A stretch of DNA of 64,000 bases from Hydractinia symbiolongicarpus (Eukaryota > Cnidaria > Hydrozoa > Anthoathecata > Hydractiniidae). The translations under genes were made by a program, and so were the position numbers. The notes below the pieces were generated by a model, which was not told where the DNA came from, did no database searches, and was given only the letters and a program-made list of their open reading frames with translations. Shown one piece after another: positions 1-11,669 of this stretch (the first letter of the stretch is position 1; each line of letters opens with the position of its first letter). The stretch is from positions 6,944,001 to 7,008,000 of the forward strand of contig NC_079884.1 in NCBI RefSeq assembly GCF_029227915.1, given 5' to 3'.

Positions 1-3000
1 CACATTTATAAGGTCAAGTCCAAGGTCAGTTCAATTAAGTCCCACAGTCAATCGTTTTACTAATAAAAGCGATGCAACCTAGTAATGTCAGAAAAATATT
101 GCTGAACACATGTTGATACGAATATGTGGCGCAAGCGTTTTAACTCGAACGGGCTGATATCGTTAGAAACTCAATGAAATGTAGTTTTAGGAACTGTCTG
201 TATTTATTCAGCGTGCACTAACGGCTAGGATTGGTTCCACAGTAAAAATTACTTATTTATCTAAATTTTTAAATAAAGCGCTACCACAGCGCCCTGTGAA
301 ATCGCTGAATTCCAGCAATCATATCAAATTAAGAAGAATGTTATTTCTTGAATTCCAATTGTCACATTTATCACATTTATAAGCTCAATGTCCAAAATCA
401 GTTCAATTAAGTCCCACAGTCAATCGTTTCACTCATAAAAGCGATGCAACCTATTAATGTCTCAAAAATATGGCTGAATACATGTTGGTACGAATATGTG
501 ACGGAATTGTTGGAACTCAAACGAACTGATACCGTTATAAAGTCAAGGAAATGTAATTGTTCAGAGTGTCTTTATTTCTTCAGCGCGTGCTAACGGCTAG
601 GACTGGTCCCACGGTAAAGAATGACTTACTTATCTAAATTACTAAAGAAAGCACTATCACAGCGGTCAGTGTAATTTCTGAGTTCCAGCAATCATGCCAA
701 ATTACAAAAAATGTTATTTCTTGGAGTCCATTTGTCTCATTTATCACATTTATAAGGTCAAAGTCCGAAATTACTTCAATTAAGTCTCACAGTCAATCGT
801 TTCACTGTTAAAAGCGATGCAACCTAGTAATGTCTGAAAAATATCGCTATATACATGTTGGTATGAATATGTGACGCAACCGTTGTAACTCTCACAGACT
901 GATACCGTTAGAAAGTAAATGAAATATACTTTTTGAAATTGCATCTAATTCTTCAGCGCGCGCTAACGGCTAGGATTGGTTCCACAGTAAAAATGACTTA
1001 TTTATATAAATTTTTAAATAAAGCGCAACCACAGCGCCCTGTGTAATCGCTGAGTTCCAGCAGTCATATCAAATTAAGAAGAATGTTTATTCTTGAAGTC
1101 CAATTGTCTCATTTATCACATTTATAAGGTCAATGTCCAAAATCAGTTCAATTAAGTCCAACAAACAATCACTCTACCGTTAAAAGCGATGCAACATATT
1201 AATGTCTTAAAAATATGGGTGAATACATGTTGGTACGAGTATGTGACGCAACCGCTTGAACTAAAACGCACTGATACCGTTATAAAGTTAATGAAACATA
1301 GCTTATGAAACTGTCTCTAATTCTTCAGCGCGTGCTAACGGCTAGGATTGGTTCCACAGTAAAAATGACTTATTTATCTAAATTTTTAAATAAAGAGCTA
1401 CCACTGCAACCAGTGTAACTTCAGCAATCATGTAAAACTAAGAACAGTGTTGTTTCTTTGAATTCAATTGTGTTGTTTATCACATTTATAAGGTGAAAGT
1501 CCAAAATCAGTTCAATTAAGTCCCACAGTCAATCGTTTCACTAATAAAAGCGATGTAACCTAGTAATGTCAGAAAAATATTGCTGAATACATGTTGGTAC
1601 GAATATGTGGCGTAACCGTTGTAACTCGAACGGACTGATACCGTTAGAAACTTAATGAAATGTAGTTTTTGGAACTTTCTCTATTTATTCAGCGTCCACT
1701 AACGGCTAGGATTGGTTCCACGGTAAAAATGACTTATTAATATAAAGTTTCCAATAAAGCGCTACCACAGCGCCCAGTGTAATCGCTGCGATCCAGTAAT
1801 CACGTCAAATTAAGAGGAATGTTATTTCTTGGAGTCCAATTGTCTCATTTATCACATTTATTAGCTCAATGTCCAAAATCAGTTCAATTAAGTCCAACAG
1901 TCAATCACTTTACTGTTAAAAGCGATGCAATCTAATAATGTCTCAAAAATATGGCTGAATACATGTTGGTACGAGTATGTGACGCAACCGCTTGAACTCA
2001 AACGCACTGATACCGTTATAAAGTCAATGAAACATAGCTTATGAAACTGCCTCTATTTCTTCAGCGCGCGCTAACGGTTAGGACTGGTCCCACGGTAAAG
2101 AATGACTTACTTATTTAAATTACTAAAGAAAGCACTATCACAGCGGTCAGTGTAATTTCTGAGTTCCAGCAATCATGCCAAATTACAAAAAATGTTATTT
2201 CTTGGAGTCCATTTGTCTCATTTATCACATTTATAAGGTCAAAGTCCGAAATTACTTCAATTAAGTCTCACAGTCAATCGTTTCACTGTTAAAAGCGATG
2301 CAACCTAGTAATGTCTGAAAAATATCGCTATATACATGTTGGTATGAATATGTGACGCAACCGTTGTAACTCTCACAGACTGATACCGTTAGAAAGTAAA
2401 TGAAATATACTTTTTGAAATTGCATCTAATTCTTCAGCGCGCGCTAACGGCTAGGATTGGTTCCACAGTAAAAATGACTAATTTATATAAATTTTTAAAT
2501 AAAGCGCTACCACAGCGCCCTGTGTAATCGCTGAGTTCCAGCAATCATATCAAATTAAGAAGAATGTTTATTCTTGAAGTCCAATTGTCTCATTTATCAC
2601 ATTTATAAGGTCAATGTCCATGGTCAGTTCAATTAAGTCCCACAGTCAATCGTTTCACTGTTAAAAGCGATAAAACGTCGAAATGTCAGAAAAATATCGC
2701 TAAATACATGTTGGGACGAATATGTGACTCAGCCGTTGTAACTCACAAGTACTGTTGCCATTAGAAAGTCATTGAAATGTAGTTTTTGAAACTGCCTCTA
2801 TTTTTTCAGCGCGCGTTAACGGCTAGGAATGGTTCCACAGTAAAAATGACTTATGTCAAATTAAGAAGATTGTTATTTCTTGGAGTCCAACTGTCTCTTT
2901 TATCTCATTTATAAGGTCAAGTCCATGGTCAGTTCAATTAAGTCCCACAGTCAATCGTTTCACTGTTAAAAGCGATAAAACGTCGAAATGTCAGAAAAAT

Positions 3001-4048
3001 ATCGCTAAATACATGTTGGTAGGAATATGTGACTCAGTCGTTGTAACTCACAAGTACTGTTGCCATTAGAAAGTCATTGAAATGTAGTTTTTGAAACTGC
3101 CTCTATTTGTTCAGCGCGCGTTAACGGCTAGGAATGGTTCCACAGTAAAAATGACTTATGTATCTAAATTTTTAAATAAAGCGCTACCACTGCACCCAGT
3201 GTAATTTTTGAGATCCAGCAATCATGTCAAACTAAGAAGAGTGTTATTTCTTTGAATTCAATTGTGTTGTTTATCACATTTATAAGGTGAAAGTCCAAAA
3301 TCAGTTCAATTAAGTCCCACAGTCATTCGTTTCACTAATAAAAGCGATGCAACCTAGTAATGTCGGACAAATATTGCTGAATACATGTTGGTACGAATAT
3401 GTGGCGTAACCGTTGTAACTCCAACGGACAGATACCGTTAGAAACTCAATGAAATGTAGTTTTTGGAAATGTCTCTATTTATTCAGCGTGCACTAACGGC
3501 TAGGATTGGTTCCACAGTAAAAATGACTTATTTATCTAAATTTTTAATTAAAGCGCTACCACAGCGCTAATTGTAATCGCTGATTTCCATTGATCATGTC
3601 AAATTAACGAGAATGTTAATTCTCGGAGTCCAACTGTTTGAAACTGTCTCTATCTCTTCAGCGCGCGCTAACGGCTAGGATTGCTTACACAGTAAAAATG
3701 AATAATTTATATGATTTTTTAAATAAAGCGCTACCACAGCGCGCTGTGAAATCGCTGAGTTCCAGCAATCATATCAAATTAAGAAGAATGTTATTTCTTG
3801 AAGTCCAATTGTCTCATTTATCACATTTATAAGCTCAATGTCCAAAATCAGTTCAATTAAGTCCCACAGGCAATCGTTTCACTCATAAAAGCGATGCAAC
3901 CTATTAATGTCTAAAAAATATGGCTGAATACATGTTGGTACGAGTATGTGACGCAACCGCTTGAACTCAAACGCACTGATACCGTTATAAAGTCAATGAA
4001 ACATAGCTGATGAAACTGTTTCTAATTTTTCAGCGCGTGCTAACGGCT
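1..4048 (+). repeat. Satellite array, block 1 (about 370-bp monomer)
   Basis: About eleven head-to-tail copies of one monomer. Landmarks in each copy are TTCAATTAAGTCCCACAGTC, AAAAGCGATGCAACC, ACATGTTGGTACGAATATG, CAGCGCGCGCTAACGG and TTTATCACATTTATAAGG, which recur every 365-375 bp. A higher-order period of about 1480 bp (four monomers) is visible: the variant with GTCCGAAATTACTTC at about 760 returns nearly unchanged at about 2240. One copy near 2640-2925 is shortened by a deletion. No coding sense; the short frames inside are by-products of the repeat. The block stops abruptly where the LINE begins. Confidence 0.95.
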
Positions 4049-4079
4049 TTTCACTCTTTTCACAAAAGAAGAATCTTTC

Positions 4080-5308
4080 TTGTCAAAAGAAATCTCCAGT
4101 TGTCGTGAGTTTGAAGTTTTTCAAGGTCTGGTTACACAAATCAGTGACCTAAAAGAATATTGTACGTATAAAATCGATCAAACTCGAAAGTGTTATTCTG
4201 ATGATTTAGTGGAACAGCTTAGACAAGGAAATAGTTTTTTAAAGGACGAATTAAAAGAATATAGGAATCTTATTATTCAACTTTGTGAAAACAACAACAA
4301 CGTAATACAAGCACGGTCCACCAAAACAGAAAAAATCGATAATTGGCATAAAGTCCCCAGAGGACCACCATCAACAAAGTCAGGTAGTAATTATTATGAT
4401 TATACTTCGAGAAATAGATTTGATAATCTTCCTCATGAGGTTTTAAACTTTGAAAACAACAACAACGTAACACAAGCACGGTCAACCAGAACAGAAAAAT
4501 CGATAACTAGCATAAAGTCCCCAGAGGACCACCATCTACAAAGTTAGGTAGTAATTATTATGATTATACTTCGAGAAATAGATTTGATAATCTTCCTCAT
4601 GAGGTTTTAAACTTTGAAAACCCTAACAATACAAACGTTAATCTAGACTCTGACAATCAATCAAGTGGAAGGTTTTTGTCACAAACTAATGGGTCAATAA
4701 ATGCACGTAATATAACGTTTCCTCCCAGAAGGCCAAATCCAGTTGTAAGTCACTATCCGGAAAGGGAAAAATACTTTTATAATACTAACAATGATCAACA
4801 AGGTATGAGAGAGCCAGCCACGGAGAAGAAAAAAATCAGAATCATCTGCGATAGTATTCCTAAGGGAATTAAGACAAGAGAATTTAATAGACACTTGAAA
4901 AATGGTGATGCAAGAATAAAAAGTTTTTCAGGTACAAATGTGAAGAATCTTGACCATTATGCCCTACCCACCCTAATCGACGAGCGCCCCGATATCGTTG
5001 TGTTGCACGTAGGAATTAACGATCTTCTTAATATGGACGGAAACGACAATACTGAAGAACAAATTGCTAATAACATCGTAAACATAGCAGATAAATGTAA
5101 AGAGAATGGCGTGGAAAAAGTTTTTATATCAAGTATCATCAGCTGCAAGCGAGTATGTTTTGAGAAAATTAATAAAGTGAATAGAGCCGACTTGTGGAAA
5201 GATGGTCTACACTTAAATGATAATGGGAAAGTATTTTTAGCCAATAATTTTTTGAATTATTTAAATAATTTTTTAAATGTAAACACTGTTTCTTGGGGTG
5301 TTCCGTAA
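4080..5308 (+). pseudogene. LINE ORF1 with SGNH (esterase-like) hydrolase domain, frameshifted
   Basis: The 5' part (4080-4547) is a charged, coiled-coil-like and Asn-rich segment. The 3' part (4676-5308, another frame) holds an SGNH/GDSL hydrolase fold: ICDSIPKG with the nucleophile Ser at about residue 60, the block HVGINDLL with Asn about 115, and the catalytic dyad DGLHLND with Asp about 176 and His about 179. ORF1 proteins of CR1 LINEs are known to carry such an esterase domain, thought to act in RNP or membrane association. A tandem duplication of about 165 bp inside the gene and a one-base loss in an A run of the second copy explain the broken frame. The catalytic part itself is still open. 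Confidence 0.8.
4287..4621 (+). repeat. 165-bp tandem duplication inside LINE ORF1
   Basis: The stretch starting GAAAACAACAACAACGTAA at about 4287 recurs at about 4452, and both copies end with CCTCATGAGGTTTTAAACTTTG. The second copy has AGAAAAATCG where the first has AGAAAAAATCG; this single-base loss shifts the frame and separates the two ORF1 halves. The copies are very similar, so the duplication is young relative to the element. Confidence 0.9.
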
Positions 5309-8300
5309 CTTTAAGTGATATCTCAAATAAGGAGCAAGATGGATTTTCTAATGAATGTGATTTAGAAAATGCTAAACATTTGCGGCTTAAGCATCCGAAT
5401 AATCCTTTGCTTTGCTATTTAAACTTAAATAGCTTAAGGAACAAGATAGTAGATGTTCGCGAAGTTGTAACAAAAATATCACCAGATTACTTTGTTTTGG
5501 CAGAAACTAAATTAAACCTTGAATTTCCATCTGCTCAATTTGATATTGAAAATTATGAAATACGAAACAGAAGGGACAGGGATAAAAATGGAGGGGGACT
5601 TATTGAATACGTCAAAAAGGGCTGATTTGTAAGCAATTATCGAACCTTGAGCCAAAAATGAAGTTATTTGTTCTGAGATTACAGTGAGAAATAAAAAATG
5701 GGCCATTTTTAGTGTATATAGACCATTATAATCTTCTAACTTAAGTAACTTTTTCATTGAGATAGAACGCTCGCTTGACTTGGCTTTCAAAACTTATGAT
5801 AATATTGTAGTCATGGGCAATATAAATATTGATTGTGATGACTCAAGTTCGACAGGTTTTGACAGTTTTACAACTTTTTGCGAAACCTACAATTAAAAAA
5901 TTTAATGAAACAAAAAACATGTTTCACAAATACTCGTGCATCACGAATAGATGTGTTTTTAACAAATAAACATGCATGTTTCCATAATTCTAAATCTTTT
6001 GAAACTGGACTTAGTGACCACCACCATATGATTTCTACTTTTATGAAGACTTTTTTAGTACGTTTAAAATCGAAAGAGATATCGTATAGGTGTTTTAAAA
6101 AATTTGATGAGCAAGTTTTTCTTGAAGAAGTGAGGATCACAGATTTTTATTGTGATAACATAGATCCAAATGAAAGTTATGAGAACCTTGTACTGAAATT
6201 TCGAAATATCATTGATAAACATGCACCTATAAAAATTAAATTAGTTCGGGGTAACGAAGCCCCGTTTATGAATAAAAAATTACGAAAAGCAATTTACACA
6301 AGATCTCGTCTTAAAAACAATTTTAACAAAAATCGAACAGATGAAAATAGGGCAAAATATAAAAAACAAAGAAATAAGTGTGTTAGTATGAGACGACAGG
6401 CGATTAAAGAGCATTTTAATAGTGTTATTGAGGGTGGCATTATTCAAAATAAGACATTTTGGAGCACTGTTAAACCTTTCCTTACTAACAAATCAGGTAA
6501 GAGCTCTAATGAAATTATGATTGTTCACGATGATATTATATTAACGGATGAAAATGAATTAGCGGAAATTTTCAATGAAGAGTACATACATATAGTTGAA
6601 AAATATAGTGGAGTTAAACCAGTGTCGCTACGAAATTATCAATCTGAAAAGAGAAATGAAGTTATCTCAAGATTCTGGAAACATATAAAAATCACTCTAG
6701 TATTCTAGAAATTAAAAATTCACTAATTGATCAAAATAATGAAATGTTGTTTAACTTTAAGGAAGTCTCCGAAAATGAAGTCTCTAAACTTTTCGGGGAT
6801 CTAAAAGTAGGTGTGGCATCTGGAGAGGACAAGATATCGGCTAAAATGGTGAAGTTAGCAAAACCTTATTTGATAAAACCCTTAACAAATGCCATTAACA
6901 ACAGTATTTGTCTTTCTGTTTTTCCGAGGAGAGTCAAACGCCCTACTGTATCCCCTATTGATAAAGGTGGGAAAGATAAATTATGTGTAAACAACTATAG
7001 ACCAGTCAGCATTTTAAATATATTTTCAAAATTTTATGAGAGAATAATTAAATCTCAAATTGTTGATTATATTGATAAAAAACTTTCAGAATTTTTATCA
7101 GCCTATAGGGAATCATTTAGGCACACAACATGTACTTATAAGATTATTGGAAGAATGGAAACAAAAATTAGATAAACATTACGTAGTTGGTGCAGTTTTA
7201 ATGGATCTATCTAAAGCTTTTGATTGCGTGCCTTATGATTTACTTATTGCTAAATTAAATGCCTATGGCTTTAGCCAGGATGCCCTACTTCTAATTTTAT
7301 CGTACCTTTCTGACAGAGAGCAATCTACCCGCATAAATAATCAGCATAGTCTTTTCCAATTAATTCTGTCTGGAGAACCCCAAGGATCAATTTTAGGACA
7401 TATTTTATTTAACATTTTTATTAATGACTTTATTTATTTTATTAAAAAAGCCAGTGTACACAATTATGCTGATGACAATTCCCTTTCTGCTTTCTCAAAC
7501 TCAATTTCAAACTTAATTAAACTTTTAGAATGTGAATCTAATATAGCACTAGTGTGGTTGAAAAATAACAAAATGATGGCGAATCCAAAAAAATTTCAAT
7601 CAATCATTGTCACCAGAGATAAATGTAACAATTGTGATTTAGTGGTAAAAATTGGTGACAAGTTAATTAAAACAGAAAGCGAAGTTAAATTACTAGGAGT
7701 GACCATTGATAATGGCTTGAATTTCGACTCTCACATTTCTAAACTTATCAAAATATCATCAGCACAATTGAATGCACTGTTTAGACTTAGCACGTTTTTA
7801 TCTCACAAAGCCAAATTAGCGCTGGTACAAAGTTTTATATACTCTAACTTTAATTATTGCCCTTTAGTATGGAATTTCTCTTCATATAAATCTTTGTTGA
7901 GAATTGAACAAATTCAGAAGAGAGCTTTGCGTTTCTTATTAAATGATAATGATAGTACTTACGACAAACTTCTTGTGAAAGCAGGAAAATACCAAATGAG
8001 CGTCTATAGACTTAAAACATTATGTACAGAAATATATAAGACTTTGCACGAACTCAATCTGACATACATTAAAGATATCTTTAAATTTCATGGGAGTGGT
8101 AAACCAGTGAGATCACAAAATGTTAATAATTTAACAGTCCCAAATATAGATACCGTTAGTCTTGGAACAAAAAGTCTCTCTTCCCCGGGGCCAAAAATAT
8201 GGAATAAATTACCCAATCACTTGAAATTCTCAGAGTCTCTTAGTACTTTTAAAAATGCGATCAAAAGTTGGAATGGAATTAAATGTTTTTGTGAGGTATG

Positions 8301-8325
8301 TGAATTGTCCCAAACACGCTTTTAG
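5293..8325 (+). pseudogene. LINE ORF2: AP-endonuclease remnant plus reverse transcriptase
   Basis: The frame at 5293-5625 overlaps the ORF1 end and contains the endonuclease start (LNLNSLRNKI, FVLAETKL, RNRRDRDKNGGGL). It is then broken; 5878-6708 is the endonuclease end and linker. The RT fingers lie in 6744-7175 (NNYRPVSILNIFSKFYER) and the palm and thumb in 7060-8325, a long open frame with MDLSKAFDCVPYDLL, SGEPQGSILG and the YADD active site in HNYADDNSL. A frameshift near 7110 separates fingers from palm, and at least two more breaks lie upstream. It would have copied the LINE RNA at the target site; the present copy cannot make a full protein. Confidence 0.88.
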
Positions 8326-8528
8326 TTAAATTTTACTCTTTTTTGTATATATAAAAATTTAAAAATATTTTCTCTCATTCAATTAATATTATTTAATATT
8401 ATTTCTATTTCCACTTTAATTTCAGTCGGTTTTGATTAGCACTACTTTTTAGAGCTATGCATATAATTTTTCTTTCACGAAACTTGTATATAATGTACCG
8501 ACTACAAATAAATTTACAAACAAACAAA
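8326..8528 (+). other. LINE 3' untranslated region and tail
   Basis: AT-rich stretch between the RT stop and the resumed satellite. It ends in ACTACAAATAAATTTACAAA followed by more ACAAA units, a simple-repeat tail of the kind found at CR1/L2 3' ends. No gene seen. Confidence 0.75.
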
Positions 8529-11392
8529 GATTGGTCCCACAGTAAAAAATGACTTACTTATTTAAATTCTTAAATAAAGCGCTAACACCGCGCCCAGTGT
8601 AATTTCTGCGTTTCAGCAATCATGTCAAATTACGAAGAATGTTATTTCTTGGAGTCTAATTGTCTCATTTATCACATTTATAAGCTCAATGTCCAAAATC
8701 AGTTCAATTAAGTCCAACAGTCAATCATTTCACTCATAAAAGTGATGCAACCTATTAATGTCTCAAAAATATGGCTGAATACATGTTCCTACGAATATGT
8801 GACGCAACTGTTGGAACTTAAACGAACTGATACCGTTATAAAATCAAAGGAATGCAGTTGTTGAAACTGTCTCTATTTCTTCAGCGCACGCTAACGGATA
8901 GGATTGATTCCAGAGTAAGAAATGACTTACTTATCTAAATTTCTAAATAAAGCACTATCACAGCGCCCAGTGTAATTTCTGAGTTCCAGCAATCATCTTA
9001 ATTAAGAATAATGTTATTTCTTGGAATCCAAATGTCTCATTTATCACATCTATATGGTCAAAGTCCAAAATCAGTTCAATTAAGTCCCACAGTAAATCAT
9101 TTCACTGTTAAAAGCGATGCAATCTATTAATGTCTCAAAAATATGGCTGAATATATGTTCCTACAAATATGTGACGCAACTGTTGGAACTTAAACGAACT
9201 AATACCGTTATAAAATCAAAGGAATGCAGTTGTTGAAACTGTCTCTATTTCTTCAGCGCGCGCTAACGGCTACGATTGATTCCAGAGTAACAAATGACTT
9301 ACTTATCTAAATGTCTAAATAAAGCACTATCACAGCGCCCAGTGTAATTTCTGAGTTCCAGCAATCATCTTAATTAAGAATAATGCTATTTCTTGGAGTC
9401 CAATTGTCTCATTTATCACGTCTATATGGTCAAAGTCCAAAATCAGTTCAATTAAGTCCCACAGTAAATCGTTTCACTCATAAAAGTGATGCAACCTATT
9501 AATGTCTCAAAAATATGGCTGAATACATGTTCCTACGAATATGTGACGCAACTGTTGGAACTTAAACGAACTGATACCGTTATAAAATCAAAGGAATGCA
9601 GTTGTTGAAACTGTCTCTATTTCTTCAGCGCACGCTAACGGATAGGATTGATTCCAGAGTAAGAAATGACTTACTTATCTAAATTTCTAAATAAAGCACT
9701 ATCACAGCGGTCAGTGTAATTTCTGAGTTCCAGCAATCATGCCAAATTAAGAATAATGCTATTTCTTGGAGTCCAATTGTCTCATTTATCACATTTATAA
9801 GGTTAAGGTCCAAAATCAGTTCAATTAAGTCCCACAGTCAATCGTTTCACTCATAAAAGCGATGCAACCTATTAATGTCTCAAAAATATGGCTGAATACA
9901 TGTTCCTACGAATATGTGACGCAACTGTTGGAACTTAAACGAACTGATACCGTTATAAAATCAAAGGAATGCAGTTGTTGAAACTGTCTCTATTTCTTCA
10001 GCGCGCGCTAACGGCTACGATTGATTCCAGAGTAAGAAATGACTAACTTATCTAAATTTCTAAATAAAGCACTATCACAGGGGTCAGTGTAATTTCTGAG
10101 TTCCAGCAATCATGCCAAATTAAGAATAATGCTATTTCTTGGAGTCCAATTGTCTCATTTATCACATTTATAAGGTTAAGGTCCAAAATCAGTTGAATTA
10201 AGTCGCACAGTCAATCGTTTCACTCATAAAAGCGATGCAACCTATTAATGTCTCAAAAATATGGCTGAATACATGTTGGTACGAGTATGTGACGCAACCG
10301 TTTGAGCTCAAACGCACTGATACCGTTACAAAGTCAGTGAAACACAGCTTATGAAACTGTCTCTAATTCATGAGCGCGTGCTAACGTCGAGGATTGGTCC
10401 CACAGTAAAAAATGACTTACTTATTTAAATTCTTAAATAAAGCGCTACCAACGCGCCCAGTGTAATTTCTGCGTTCCAGCAATCATGTCAAATTAAGAAG
10501 AATGTTATTTCTTGGAGTCCAATTGTCTCATTTATCACATTTATAAGGTCAATATCCGAAGTTACTTCAATTAAGTCTCACAGTTAATCGTTTCACTGTT
10601 AAAAGCGATGCAACCTAGTAATGTCTGAAAAATATCGCTATATACATGTTGGTACGAATATGTGACAGAACCGTTGTAACTCTGACGGACTGATACCGTT
10701 AGAAAATAAATAAAATATAGTTTTTGAAACTGTCTCTAATTCTTCAGCGCGCGCTAACGGCTAGGATTGGTTCCACAGTAAAAATGACTAATTTATATAA
10801 ATTTTTAAATAAAGCGCTACAACAGCGCCCTGTGTAATCCCTGAGTTCCAGCAATCATATCAAATTAAGAAGAATGCTATTTCTTGGAATCCAAATGTCT
10901 CATTTATCACATATATAAGGTCAAAGTCCAAAATCAGTTCAATTAAGTCCCACAGTAAATCATTTCACTGTTAAAAGCGATGCAACCTAATAATGTCTCC
11001 CAAGTATGGCTGAACACATGTTGGTACGAATATGTGACGCAACCGTTGGAACTCAAACGAACTGATATCGTTATAAAATCAAAGAAATGCAGTTGTTGAA
11101 ACTGTCTCTATTTCTTCAGCGCACGCTAACGGATAGGATTGATTCCAGAGTAAGAAATGACTAACTTATCTGAATTTCTAAATAAAGCACTATCACAGGG
11201 GTCAGTGTAATTTCTGAGTTCCAGCGATTATGCCAAATTAAGAATAATGCTATTTCTTGGAGTCCAAATGTCTCATTTATCACATTTATAAGGTTAAGGT
11301 CAAAAATCAGTTCAATTAAGTCCCACAGTCAATCGTTTCACTGATGAAAGCGATGCAACCTAGTAATGTCTGAAAAATATCGCTATATACAT
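8529..11392 (+). repeat. Satellite array, block 2
   Basis: Continuation of the 370-bp satellite, nearly eight copies in the same orientation as block 1. A local variant (CATGTTCCTACGAATATG, AAATCAAAGGAATGCAGTTG) dominates here, showing local homogenisation. The block ends at 11392 immediately after TATATACAT, where the Polinton-like element begins. Confidence 0.94.
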
Positions 11393-11669
11393 CTACGCAA
11401 TGAAGGTGAAGCTCCCTGGCGCACTTTCTTCGTTTTTCACTCAAAACCCTAATTTCAAGGGTCTAGCGCAGCGCTGTTTCCTCGCTATATTGATCCTCTG
11501 TGCAAAGGGTCTCTTTCCCTAATTTCAAACACGTGACATCATGCCTCAAATGAGTAAAACATGTGACATCATACCTCAAATGAGTAAAACATGTAACATC
11601 ATGCCTCAAATGAGTAAACAACATCAGCGCAATGTTGTCACCCTGGTTGGGGTCACAACATAAAATAAA
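11393..11669 (+). promoter_or_regulatory. Left leader with three 30-bp direct repeats
   Basis: No gene. Three tandem copies of a 30-bp unit (core GACATCATGCCTCAAATGAG) lie at about 11529-11618, just upstream of the polymerase start. Upstream of them are CCTAATTTCAAGGGTC and CCCTAATTTCAAAC, a second imperfect repeat. Placement before the first gene suggests a leader or promoter region, or what is left of a terminal repeat. Function is inference. Confidence 0.5.

Larger units (their letters stand above)
4049..8528 (+). mobile_element. Non-LTR retrotransposon (CR1/L2-like LINE), decayed
   Basis: The element interrupts a satellite monomer: satellite text stops after TAACGGCT at 4048 and resumes at GATTGGTCCC at 8529. 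It carries an SGNH-hydrolase type ORF1, then an endonuclease region and a reverse transcriptase. The end is an A-rich tail with short AAATAAATTTACAAACAAAC-like repeats, typical of target-primed insertion. I see no clear target duplication; two bases of the satellite seem lost at the junction. An esterase-like ORF1 followed by endonuclease-RT is the layout of CR1-type LINEs; the exact clade is inference. Confidence 0.88.
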
